Shown here: positions 33,716 to 42,553 of the stretch, in pieces
Layout: each line of letters begins with the position of its first letter
Numbering within the stretch: position 1 is the stretch's first letter
DNA from: Piezodorus guildinii
Lineage: Eukaryota > Arthropoda > Insecta > Hemiptera > Pentatomidae
Assembly: GCA_023052935.1 (NCBI GenBank)
Contig: CM041297.1
Location: forward strand, 6,004,280-6,068,279
Direction: 5' to 3'
DNA: 64,000 bases
The notes under the pieces: model-generated
What the model was told of the DNA's origin: nothing
Databases searched by the model: none
The model's input: only the letters and a program-made list of their open reading frames with translations
Program-made: the position numbers and the translations under genes

Positions 33716-34960
33716 TACATTATAATTTGACATGAATATATTTTTTTTTTTTTTTTTTTTTTTATTATCGCTCTCAACATATTTTTCTCTATGTTTAAAA
33801 AATACTGAGTTATGGGCGTATTTAGGGATACGATTTCAAATTTTTCTTTTCTTTTTTCGCTTTTTTATAATTATTAACGATATTTTGGTCAAAAAACACT
33901 ATCTTTTCTATCTTTAAAAATTACTGAGTTCTGTGCATACATTAGGGCTTGTTTATCGCGCTTTACTGACTCTAAAACTCTATACACATTTTTTCTATCT
34001 TAAAAATTAACCTTTCACCTGTGTTATTTAATATAGCTTTAGAATATGTCATAGAAAAGGTGGTGTGTACCGAGAAAGGCTTAAATATGGGTGACAAGAT
34101 TCCGGTTTTGGGGTATGCCGATGATCTGGTACTGCTAGGTGAAGACACGGAAACCGTACAACTAAATACAAGTGTGTTAATAAAAACCGGTAAAGATTAA
34201 ATACTCGAATTAAATAGCGATAAGACGAAGTATATGATTAGTAGCAGAAACGGTGTCGATCTTGGTGATATTGATGTATCAGGTCATACTTTTGAACACG
34301 TAGAGAAATTCAAGTATTTAGGTTCAATTATAACTAGAAAAAATGAAATCCAGAAAGAAATAAAGTCCCGTTTAAAGGTGGGAAATGCGTGTTATTGTTC
34401 AGTTGCTAAGTTACTTAGTTCGCAGCTTCTATCTAAAAACTTAAAGATTAGAATTTATGAAACTATTATTCTTCCAACGGTTCTTTACGGATGTGAAACG
34501 TGGCCGCTTACTTTGAAGGATGAACAACGGCTTAAGGTTTTCGAAAATAAGGTATTGCGTAAAATATTTGGTCCGAAGAGAGATGAGGCCACTGGGGAGC
34601 TTAGAAGATTGCACAACGCGGAATTGCGGAACTTGTATCCCACTGGTAGGCGTCCGAAAGGTAGGCCGAAGCCCGGGGATGGGAGGATTGCGTTAAGGCT
34701 GATCTCGGTAGCTTGCGCTTGAATGGTGAACATTGGACGAGTTTGTGTCGGCGGAATTTGGTGGTATCGGCATCGAACCTTCGGGTTCGCTAAGCCTATT
34801 ATTATTATTATTATTACAAATTAACTGAGTTATTGAATTAAATCACTTTTAATCGCCCGTCATTTTAAAAAATAACCAGCTGATATCAACGCCTAGGTGT
34901 TATAATCATCGTCGCATGGACTACTATTTTTGTGAGAAATTTCGAAAAAAAAATGCTAAA
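33716..34960 (-). repeat. REP-3 copy 2, split by an RTE element
   Basis: The region before 34004 and after 34825 matches REP-3 at 11085-11430 in reverse. A ~150-base internal duplication is visible: the 'aaatactgagttatgggcgt' block at about 33801 and a similar block at 33917. It is split by the RTE insertion at 34012-34817. Confidence 0.65.
34012..34817 (+). pseudogene. RTE-type LINE reverse transcriptase fragment
   Basis: 5'-truncated ORF of an RTE-type non-LTR retrotransposon. The visible frame starts at about 34012 (PVLFNIALEYVIEKV), has the catalytic VLGYADDLVLLGED motif, an in-frame TAA at 34198, then MISSRNG...FKYLGSIIT, LPTVLYGCETWPLT, VLRKIFGPKRDE and the RTE 3' end. Compared with the copy at 57 kb, about 35 residues before PTGRRPKG are deleted. 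It ends with a (TTA)n tail. Target duplication aaattaac at 34004-34011 and 34818-34825. Non-functional. Confidence 0.9.
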
Positions 34961-35780
34961 GTAGTTTCGTAGGATTTTAAAATTTTTCGGATTTTTTAAA
35001 ATTCGTGATTGTATTTCCTCTTATCTTTTTTATGTAGAATTGTGTGGAAGTTACAATCTTTTAAAGAACACAGAAAAAATATCAAAAAATGGTGCAGTAA
35101 TTCGGGAAATCCCACCTATCAACCACTCTTTGAACTATACCAAGCATCTTTGTTCTTGAGTTATTGTGAATATTGCTATATCCATACAGTTCTATATACT
35201 GGAACAATAAAAATAAGTTATATATTTTCGACCGATGATACAATATATTTAAGTTTTACGTGTTGCTCGACTCAAAATTCTACCGTTTTCTAATTAAAAA
35301 TGTAATGGATATTTTTTTGTTACACAACATTTCTTGCTAAAACCTTCCGGTTATCAGATATATTAGAATGGGAAAAAAAAATACTAATGTACCAATGACC
35401 AAATGTACATAGATGATTAAATAAATAAATTTTGTTTGTATATTATTTATTTACCATCAATCAATCCGTCCATCCGTCTTAATTTCTCCCTGACTGGGAA
35501 AATCATTTTTTCTAGGAAAGATTTAACTTTCTGACAATATATTATATATGAATATTACTTATATATTTTTTTAAATATATGACGGTTTTACCTGAAGTTT
35601 GTGTTCGTTTCAGACGCATTAAGAAAACAATAAAACGATGGGAAAGAACACTATAATCTTATTCCATTACACCACAGCCTTTTGAGGGACAAACGATTTT
35701 AGTTTTGTTCGAGTTCGTTATTTTTACGAATAAATATTTTTTAATTTTTTTTCTCATCATTGTCGTTATTTTTCTTTTGT
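34961..35780. other. Non-coding stretch
   Basis: A 94-codon frame at 35009-35293 has no recognisable domain. No known repeats identified. Confidence 0.35.
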
Positions 35781-35782
35781 TT

Positions 35783-36487
35783 GAATATTTGTTCGATAAT
35801 TATCAGGCTACAGGTTTGTCACAACACTGCGATAAACATAAACATATTTTTGATTTTGATAATATCTCCGTCCTACATAAGGAAGAAAACATAAATAAAC
35901 GGAGAATCATAGAATCAATTTATAAATCAAAAAATTTAGAAAAATCAGTTAACCACCAAACAGACGTTGACAACCTAAACACCTTTTATGCAAGTACTAT
36001 CGAGAGAGTAAATATATAAATCCTTTGGCATCCCCACCCCAAGTTCAGTCGCGCACGAGAACACCTAAAAGGCGGCCGAAAACTGTTAAGTAAGTTGGAA
36101 AAAATTTTTCTTTTCTTTTTTGAATAAATAGATCCCCTTTTTCAATGGATGATGAAAAATAATATGATATTTTTGAATACAGGTTTTTTTTGAAAAATGA
36201 CATTTTAAAAAAATTATGACGACGCTGCTGAAAAGCGGAAAAATGAAAAGATAATTAGGATGGATATGCATGGTAGGTGACATAATTATTAAAAATAATT
36301 TATTATATGTTGTTGTAATTGAATTGTTGGAAATATATAAATGCAATGAGACTTTAATTGATTACAGAAGCTTGAAAATGGCCCTAGAGGCTGAAACGTC
36401 GCGAAGACTTGATTAAATAAATTGTTTTTAAAAAAATATCCAAGAATTTCTTTTGAAAATCGGCCTGATAATTATCGAACAAATATT
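35783..36487 (+). mobile_element. Penelope-like element 3' fragment between 25-bp inverted repeats
   Basis: The fragment contains the end of a GIY-YIG-type ORF (to 36019), ~350 bases of 3' sequence, and a hammerhead-like motif at 36370-36403 (stem GGCC/GGCT, then GAAACGTCG). It is bracketed by a perfect 25-base inverted repeat at 35783-35807 and 36463-36487. Confidence 0.75.
35808..36019 (+). pseudogene. Penelope-like ORF C-terminus (GIY-YIG region end)
   Basis: The last ~70 residues of the frame ending at 36019 (QHCDKHKHIFDFDNISVLHK, then KRRIIESIYK, then DVDNLNTFY) match the pattern at the end of Penelope-like ORFs: a His-Lys-His/Phe-Asp-Phe block, a KR..E block, and a D.NLN..Y ending. The catalytic front of GIY-YIG is missing. 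The hydrophobic 30-residue leader (from 35705) belongs to the flanking sequence and not to the element. Confidence 0.75.
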
Positions 36488-36518
36488 TATTAAATTTTAT
36501 TATCACAAATATAATGCT

Positions 36519-37193
36519 ATAAGTATGGTGTCAGAATTGGAGGATAAAGATAAATTCCAATAAATCCCACCAAATAACCTTCCCCCTGTAAGCCCGCCCC
36601 GATGGCATCATACCCTACTGTTTCCTTCAACAACACTCCGCTTGTACCAGTCAAACAGATCCGATATCTAGGACTCCATCTGGACAAACGTCTCACTTGG
36701 AATCCCCATACAAGACTGAAACGACAAGAAATTGCCGAACGTTTTCGACTACTTCAACACTTACTGGACAAACCTTCCGCTTAATTACAAAAGACTCATC
36801 TACATGACTATCATAAGGCCAATATGGACTTATGGAGTAGAGCTTTGGGACTCTACTAAACCATCAAATTCTTCCCGTCTCCAATTCTTACAATCAAAAA
36901 AATCCTCAATGCTCCTTATTTTGTTACGACTCAACTTATCCATAAAGACCTAAATGTTCCATGTGTTGCTGACTTGGCCCGAACCAGGTACCAGTCATTT
37001 CATGACAAACTCCATTCCCACTTTAATCCACTAGTTTTAAACCTTGCCACCTCAACAATCCCTGGCAATCCTCCGAGGCGTCTGAAAAGAACATGACCCC
37101 GAGACCTTCTGGTTTAGCATGGTTTTTGGAGATCTGCCAATGGGTAGTATCTCTACATGTGGATCATATATATACAAAAAAAAAAACAACAAC
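36519..37193 (+). pseudogene. Jockey-type LINE ORF2 C-terminal part and 3' UTR
   Basis: RT C-terminal region with VKQIRYLGLHLDKRLTWNPH, RLKRQEIA, then a frameshift; the second frame carries NYKRLIYMTIIRPIW and STKPSNSSR. The ending is at about 37113. An A-rich tail lies at 37175-37193. Target duplication aaatataatgct (36507-36518) versus aaatattatgct (37194-37205), 11 of 12 identical. Confidence 0.88.
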
Positions 37194-37205
37194 AAATATT
37201 ATGCT

Positions 37206-37702
37206 TTAAAAGAAGTTATAAGCATTGCTTTCTTATAACGAAGAAACAGGAAAAATAGTAAATAAAACATATATGAATGTTGGTAAAATGTTTTTTTTTT
37301 CTTTTGTTCGAATAAAATAGAGACAAAAATTAATAACAAATAATAAAATTCGAATGTACTGCTTTCGAAATTTCATAATGCAACCTTTAAAAGAATCTAT
37401 GATTACTTTAATCAGGAATGTAAAAATAATTAATTATTGTTGTGTTTCAAGCAAAAAAAAAAAAAAAATTTTAGTTGTTATTTTGAAGTTGTTTGTGGAA
37501 ATCTACGTATCAGATCATTTTATTGAGAAAATCCTTAGAGTAGAATCAAGGAAAAATATAAGCATTGAGAAGATATTTCAAGGATTCACTGTCGTAAGCA
37601 ATCCTTAGCTGGGTATTATTCAAGCGAGAATCATGGTGAGGAAATACTTCATCATTCAGTATCAGAAAAAGTTTTTTTTTTGTTTTATATATATATTTCC
37701 TG
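37206..37702. other. Non-coding stretch before the large LINE
   Basis: No gene recognised; an 84-codon frame (37354-37608) has no domain. It ends in 'tgttttatatatatatttcc' (37681 on), a motif repeated directly in front of the LINE at 37889. Confidence 0.4.
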
Positions 37703-37787
<85 letters not shown>

Positions 37788-37907
37788 TTCCTGTTTTATA
37801 TATATATATTTCCTGTTTCATATATATATATATATATGAAACAGGAATATATATATCCTGTTTTATATATATATATATATATTTCCTGTTTTATATATAT
37901 ATTTCCT
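37703..37907. repeat. Poly(A), (TA)n and 'CCTGTTTTATATA' repeat array before the LINE
   Basis: About 69 consecutive A (37703-37771), (TA)n, and then four or five copies of a TTTCCTGTTTTATATA unit with variable TA lengths. A perfect 38-base palindrome, CCTGTTTCATA...TATGAAACAGG, lies at 37810-37847. The A-run followed by TA resembles the LINE's own tail at 44141-44222, so this may be the tail of a second insertion placed just upstream. Confidence 0.85.
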
Positions 37908-38167
37908 GAGGGAGTCTGGTTTCAGCATTCGAAGAGAGAAGACGTGGAGCTCGAGTTTCAGATAAGACTAAAACTTTCTTTCTTCTTTTCTTCTATTTCT
38001 ATGTTTTCTTTAAATTAGATTTTCTTTTTACGAATTATAAGGATAATTATATATTTTCTTTTCTCTATTCTTCATTTCTCTTTTACTATTATTATTTTTA
38101 TTTTATATTATTTTTGTGTGAGTGATAGTTTCTTTTAGTTTTCAATTACATATTACTTACTTTTTCT
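37908..38167 (+). promoter_or_regulatory. 5' UTR / probable internal promoter of the LINE
   Basis: From 'gagggagtctggtttcagca' to the ORF1 ATG. The first ~60 bases are less AT-rich than the rest; internal pol II promoters at the very 5' end are usual for I and Jockey elements. Inferred by position only. Confidence 0.5.
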
Positions 38168-39406
38168 ATGGGTGACCCCATAGATCTTAATAGCCCAAAG
38201 GCTAAACGAAAAAGACCGCGAGGGAGAATTAAATTAATACCCGAGAATGCGAATTCTCAAATTTGTCCCTCCTTTCTAATTTTAGAAAGAGAGGATGAAC
38301 AAAATTTTCAAAAAGTATCCCCGTTCTTTATTAATAAATTTCTATCAAATTTGGTAGGTGACTTAAAAATGATTAAAAAACTAAAAAATGGGACACTACT
38401 TATTGAAACAAAAAGTGGGAAACAATCGGAAGAGTTATTGAAATGTAAAAACTTCGGGGGCCAGTTCCCCATACAGGTAACCCCCCATAATACTTTGAAT
38501 TATAGCAAAGGAGTGATTAGATGTCATGACCTTCAATTTCTTGAAATTGAAGAAATTAAAAACGAATTATCTACTGAAATAACGGATATAACAAGAATAA
38601 AAATTAAAAAGAATGGAAATGAAATATTAACCAACTCTTACATCATAACATTCCCATCACCGAGAATCCCTGAAGAATTAAAAATAGGCTATTATACGGT
38701 CAAAGTACTCCATTATAATCCCCCACCATACAGATGTTTCAATTGTTTAGGTTTCAATCATCCTACTCGGGATTGCAAACAAACGCCTAAATGTATACAA
38801 TGCGGGGAAAACAAACACGGAGATGTTAAGTGCACGCGGCCGCCCAGGTGTGCCAACTGTTACGGAGAGCACCATGCGCTAGACCGTACGTGTCCTATTT
38901 TCATTATGGAAAAAGAAATCAAATCGATTCAATCTGTTAATAAAATATCCCTAAATGAAGCAAAAAAAATATACAAAGAACAAAATCCATCAACATTTAA
39001 AAAATCATTTTCTGAAATTGCGAAAACAAAATCTTACAACACGGAAAAAAAAGATATCGGCATTCAAACCGTTTCATTAGATATCATTGGAGAAAACAAC
39101 ATTGAAAACCAAAATACTTCAGCAAATCCCGAAACTCACCTCCCCCCTAATCCCACTCCCTCCCCTCCTCCCCTCCCTCCTAATCCTCCTCCCCTCCTCC
39201 CCACTCTCCCAGCGGACGCGCCGCTAGCGAACCTACCGGCCGAGCCTACACCTAGTAGTTCCAAGTATAGGAGCGACGGCCCCCCTCCACTTCCACCATC
39301 TGATAAGGCCGAAGGTACATCGATGACTGTAGACGAGAGCACTGAGAGAGAATTTACTGTCGTTAATAACAAAAAACAGGGAAACCGGAAAACTAAAAAA
39401 ACTTAA
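38168..39406 (+). CDS. LINE ORF1: nucleic-acid-binding Gag-like protein
   Basis: 412 codons. An N-terminal basic region (PKAKRKRPRGR) is followed by a fold consistent with the RRM-like region of I/Jockey ORF1 (about 30-185), then three zinc knuckles: CFNCLGFNHPTRDC, CIQCGENKHGDVKC (both CX2CX4HX4C) and CANCYGEHHALDRTC (last spacing one longer), about residues 190-246. A proline-rich tract (about 322-360) and a charged tail follow. The family role is binding element RNA and forming ribonucleoprotein particles. The stop codon TAA at 39404-39406 shares its last A with the ATG of the next frame (TAATG). No lesions are visible, so this copy may be young. Confidence 0.92.
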   Translation: MGDPIDLNSPKAKRKRPRGRIKLIPENANSQICPSFLILEREDEQNFQKVSPFFINKFLSNLVGDLKMIKKLKNGTLLIETKSGKQSEELLKCKNFGGQFPIQVTPHNTLNYSKGVIRCHDLQFLEIEEIKNELSTEITDITRIKIKKNGNEILTNSYIITFPSPRIPEELKIGYYTVKVLHYNPPPYRCFNCLGFNHPTRDCKQTPKCIQCGENKHGDVKCTRPPRCANCYGEHHALDRTCPIFIMEKEIKSIQSVNKISLNEAKKIYKEQNPSTFKKSFSEIAKTKSYNTEKKDIGIQTVSLDIIGENNIENQNTSANPETHLPPNPTPSPPPLPPNPPPLLPTLPADAPLANLPAEPTPSSSKYRSDGPPPLPPSDKAEGTSMTVDESTEREFTVVNNKKQGNRKTKKT

Positions 39407-40392
39407 TGACTAATAACAATATAGAATTAATTAGGATTCACGTATATAAAAAACACTTTAAAATAAAATATTATACCACTATCCACTACCCTACAATAGA
39501 CATATATTTTTGTTACTTCAAATATTTTCGCATAAATACTAATAGACATAAATTAAAGGAAACTAACCAATACACCACTAACAATAACAATAACAACAAT
39601 ATTTACAGCTACCAAGGTATCTATTCATTCTTATCAGACATAACAATAAACAATAACGCTCCATTCAATACTACTGTAGACAACAAACACCACAACCTAC
39701 CTTTAATCAATTATAAGCAAAATAAACAATATTTTACATTAACTCTGGAAAAATATGTTTCCCTTGTTCTATTAATATTTTTAATAATTTCTAAATTTTG
39801 CGGACATGAGTATTTGAACGCAAACGCGAAGATCTATGTACTTTTGAATGCAAAGCTGTACATGTCTAGAATGATTACTTATATGTCTGTATACGTGCGT
39901 ATTTGTGCTTATAATAATACATCTATAAGTACGTATATGAGTGTAAATGCTTATGAGAATATATCTTTTATCACCTTGTACGTCTTCTTATTTTATGCAT
40001 GTCGTGATTTTATATTATGTTATTTTATGGCTTTTTGTTATTTCATAGCATCTTCTTATTATATCATATTTTATTATTTTATAGAATGTTGTTATATAGA
40101 GTCATTTTATTGTTGTATAAACATATTATTTTATAGTCTACTTATGGGGGATTATTATTATCAAGCAATACATTACTATTTATATATCAATAGAGAATCA
40201 AGGACTTACGTATTTATTGCGTTTTCACTATCAAAAATTTACATTATTTCAGAAAATTTTGCAAATACTACAATCTATATAAAAACATTTAAATTAATTG
40301 AAATGAGGAGGGGGGAAGAAATACTTTTTACTGTCCTAATGTTAGTATTTTTGCTCACATATAATTACTCCAAAGATCACAAATATGGATAA
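39406..40392 (+). CDS. Extra ORF between LINE ORF1 and ORF2: predicted multi-membrane-segment protein, unknown
   Basis: 328 codons, opening at the A shared with the ORF1 stop (TAATG) and closing 8 bases inside ORF2 (ATGGATAA, 40385-40392), so it exactly tiles the ORF1-ORF2 gap. No known family recognised. Residues 1-110 are Asn/Tyr/Lys-rich (an Asn run at about 59-65). Strongly hydrophobic segments lie at about 117-131, 186-199, 202-228, 232-248 and 305-319, many Phe/Tyr/Cys/Ile. The second half is T-rich on the coding strand, unlike the A-rich flanking ORFs, suggesting a different origin. In sequence this AT-rich, so long a stop-free frame is very unlikely by chance. It could be a genuine element protein, a captured gene, or a frame kept open to carry translation through to ORF2. 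Confidence 0.65.
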   Translation: MTNNNIELIRIHVYKKHFKIKYYTTIHYPTIDIYFCYFKYFRINTNRHKLKETNQYTTNNNNNNNIYSYQGIYSFLSDITINNNAPFNTTVDNKHHNLPLINYKQNKQYFTLTLEKYVSLVLLIFLIISKFCGHEYLNANAKIYVLLNAKLYMSRMITYMSVYVRICAYNNTSISTYMSVNAYENISFITLYVFLFYACRDFILCYFMAFCYFIASSYYIIFYYFIECCYIESFYCCINILFYSLLMGDYYYQAIHYYLYINRESRTYVFIAFSLSKIYIISENFANTTIYIKTFKLIEMRRGEEILFTVLMLVFLLTYNYSKDHKYG

Positions 40393-42553
40393 ATATATGA
40401 ACATTATGCAATGGAACCTTAACGGCACGACCTCTCAACATGAAGAATTAAAGCTTCTCATATCTGAACACCAACCTGAAATAATATGCCTCCAGGAAAC
40501 ACATCTAAAACCGAGCCGTGTATTTAATATTAAAAACTATCAAATATTCCGAACGGACAAAGTAACTGATAACCGGGCCTGTGGGGGAGTTTTAACGGCA
40601 ATACACAACCGATTGATAGCAAAGAAGATAAATATAGACACTCCCATTCAAGCAACTACCACAATAGTTCATACAACAATAAAAATACATATTTGCAACA
40701 TTTATCTGCCGCCTACTGAACCTATTAATGAATATGAATTAACACGACTTATCAATAAACTTCCTCAACCTTTCATTATCCTCGGAGATGTAAATGCATC
40801 TCACACCAGCTGGGGAAACAGAAACAATAACTCACGAGGAAACGTAATAAAACGCATACAGGATAATTTTGATTTGTTGCTGCTTAACACAGGAACAATG
40901 ACACATCTATGTCCTAGAACTGGGACGCTTACCGCTATAGATTTAACCCTTTGTTCCCCAAACCTTTACAATCTTTTCGAATGGAAAGTACTACACGACC
41001 CTCACAATTCTGACCATTTCCCTATCTTAATGAAAATGATTGGCAGAAATAGTGATGGAAGACGACCTTGGCAGTGGGCTGTCAATAAAGCTAACTGGGA
41101 TATTTTTCAAAAGAAAATTAATCTGGAACGCGAAGAAGAAAATATAGATAAGAACAATAGCTATATCACTCAGCAAATATTAGAAGCAGCAGAAGCCTCA
41201 ATCCCAAAATCAAACCCATCATTATCCATTCCGAAACCACCTTGGTTTGACAATGACTGCAAAAAGGTAATCAAAAAACGAAACCAAGCCATCAATAAAT
41301 TCCGAAAATGCCCATCGACAGAAAACCTTATCAACTTTAAAAAATGGAGAGCCCAATCTCGGAACCTAATTAGAAACAAGAAAAAAGAATCCTGGAACAA
41401 CTTTGTTACTAACATAAATGCAAACACACCCATTCGCACAGTATGGAGAAAAATTAATGCTATCAGAGGAAAATATTCTAATGAACAGCCGACACTCGAA
41501 ATAGAAGGAAATATTATATATGACCCTACAATATTAGCTGAGAGATTCGCAGAACACTACGAAGAAATATCGTCCTCAATGAACTATAACCTACAGTTTC
41601 GACAAAAAATTAACCAGCAACAACCAATACAATTTGACATTAACAGAGCCTATAATAATGAAACGTACAACTTACCAATCACCGAATGGGAACTGGATAC
41701 GGCTATATCTTCCTTAAAAATGTCCGCTATGGGACCAGACTATATCCACAATTCCATGATCAAAAATATCCCGGCAAATCAAAAGAAATACTTACTCAGA
41801 TTTTTTAACAGGATATGGCTAGAAGGTGAACTACCAAAAAAATGGCAAGAATCCATAGTCCTACCTATCCTGAAGCCAGGAAAGAACAAATTAGAACTAA
41901 AAAATTACCGACCTGTATCTCTAACATGCTGCCTTTGCAAACTCATGGAAAAAATTATAAATAAGCGTCTTCTATGGTACATCGAAAACAACAACCTCCT
42001 GGCAGACATTCAATGCGGGCAAAGAAAAGGAAGGTCAACTGTTGATCATCTCACTGCACTTGAAGCCGAAATATTAAATACCTTCATTAGGAAACGTGAA
42101 TGCTTAGGTATTTTCTTTGATGTGGACAAAGCATTTGACACCGTTTGGCGACCATCCATATTAAAACAGTTATATGACTGGGGATTCAGAGGAGCTCTAC
42201 CTCGCTTCATCCAGAATTTTCTTAAGAAAAGGTCCATACAAGTACGCATAGCAGACCAACTTTCCAGGAAAACAATCTTAGAAAATGGAATCCCACAAGG
42301 AAGCGTCCTTAGCGGAACACTTTTTCTCATTGCCATCAACTCAGTACAAGATGCACTCACCCATCGATCACTCAAATCATGCCTTTTTGTAGATGACCTC
42401 GCCATACTCATACAATATACGGATACTCCTCGAACCAAGGCCATAATCCAGTCTATTTTGAACAAATTACAAACCTGGTCACAAGATAATGGTCTCACTT
42501 TTTCAACAGAAAAGACAAAATGCGTACTCTTCTCCCGGAAAAAAACAACCTAG
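40385..42553 (+). CDS. LINE ORF2, first part: endonuclease and reverse transcriptase
   Basis: 722 codons before a frameshift stop. Residues about 5-225 are an APE-type endonuclease: MQWNLNG (Asn), CLQETHL (catalytic Glu), GGVLTAIHNRL, ILGDVNASHTSWG (Asp/Asn) and SDHFPIL (catalytic His). Residues about 440-715 are the reverse transcriptase: LPILKPGKN, NYRPVSLTCC, GQRKGRSTVDHL, FFDVDKAFDTVW (first catalytic Asp), NGIPQGSVLSG and CLFVDDLAIL (catalytic FVDD, residues 668-671). It nicks target DNA and primes reverse transcription of the element RNA. The frame breaks at the A7 run 42539-42545 and resumes one base over, as ORF2 part 2. The start overlaps the end of the middle ORF by 8 bases. Confidence 0.9.
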   Translation: MDKYMNIMQWNLNGTTSQHEELKLLISEHQPEIICLQETHLKPSRVFNIKNYQIFRTDKVTDNRACGGVLTAIHNRLIAKKINIDTPIQATTTIVHTTIKIHICNIYLPPTEPINEYELTRLINKLPQPFIILGDVNASHTSWGNRNNNSRGNVIKRIQDNFDLLLLNTGTMTHLCPRTGTLTAIDLTLCSPNLYNLFEWKVLHDPHNSDHFPILMKMIGRNSDGRRPWQWAVNKANWDIFQKKINLEREEENIDKNNSYITQQILEAAEASIPKSNPSLSIPKPPWFDNDCKKVIKKRNQAINKFRKCPSTENLINFKKWRAQSRNLIRNKKKESWNNFVTNINANTPIRTVWRKINAIRGKYSNEQPTLEIEGNIIYDPTILAERFAEHYEEISSSMNYNLQFRQKINQQQPIQFDINRAYNNETYNLPITEWELDTAISSLKMSAMGPDYIHNSMIKNIPANQKKYLLRFFNRIWLEGELPKKWQESIVLPILKPGKNKLELKNYRPVSLTCCLCKLMEKIINKRLLWYIENNNLLADIQCGQRKGRSTVDHLTALEAEILNTFIRKRECLGIFFDVDKAFDTVWRPSILKQLYDWGFRGALPRFIQNFLKKRSIQVRIADQLSRKTILENGIPQGSVLSGTLFLIAINSVQDALTHRSLKSCLFVDDLAILIQYTDTPRTKAIIQSILNKLQTWSQDNGLTFSTEKTKCVLFSRKKTT

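Noticed and set aside
35705..35790. Signal or membrane segment at the start of the Penelope fragment frame
   Set aside because: It lies outside the element's conserved part; T-rich flanking DNA simply translates as hydrophobic residues. The same caution was weighed for the LINE middle ORF, where the length and tiled junctions argue the other way.
37546..37839. Open frames across 37.5-37.9 kb on both strands
   Set aside because: Translations of poly(A) and (TA)n tracts.
39136..39372. Glycine-rich minus-strand frame
   Set aside because: Antisense of the proline-rich tract of LINE ORF1.
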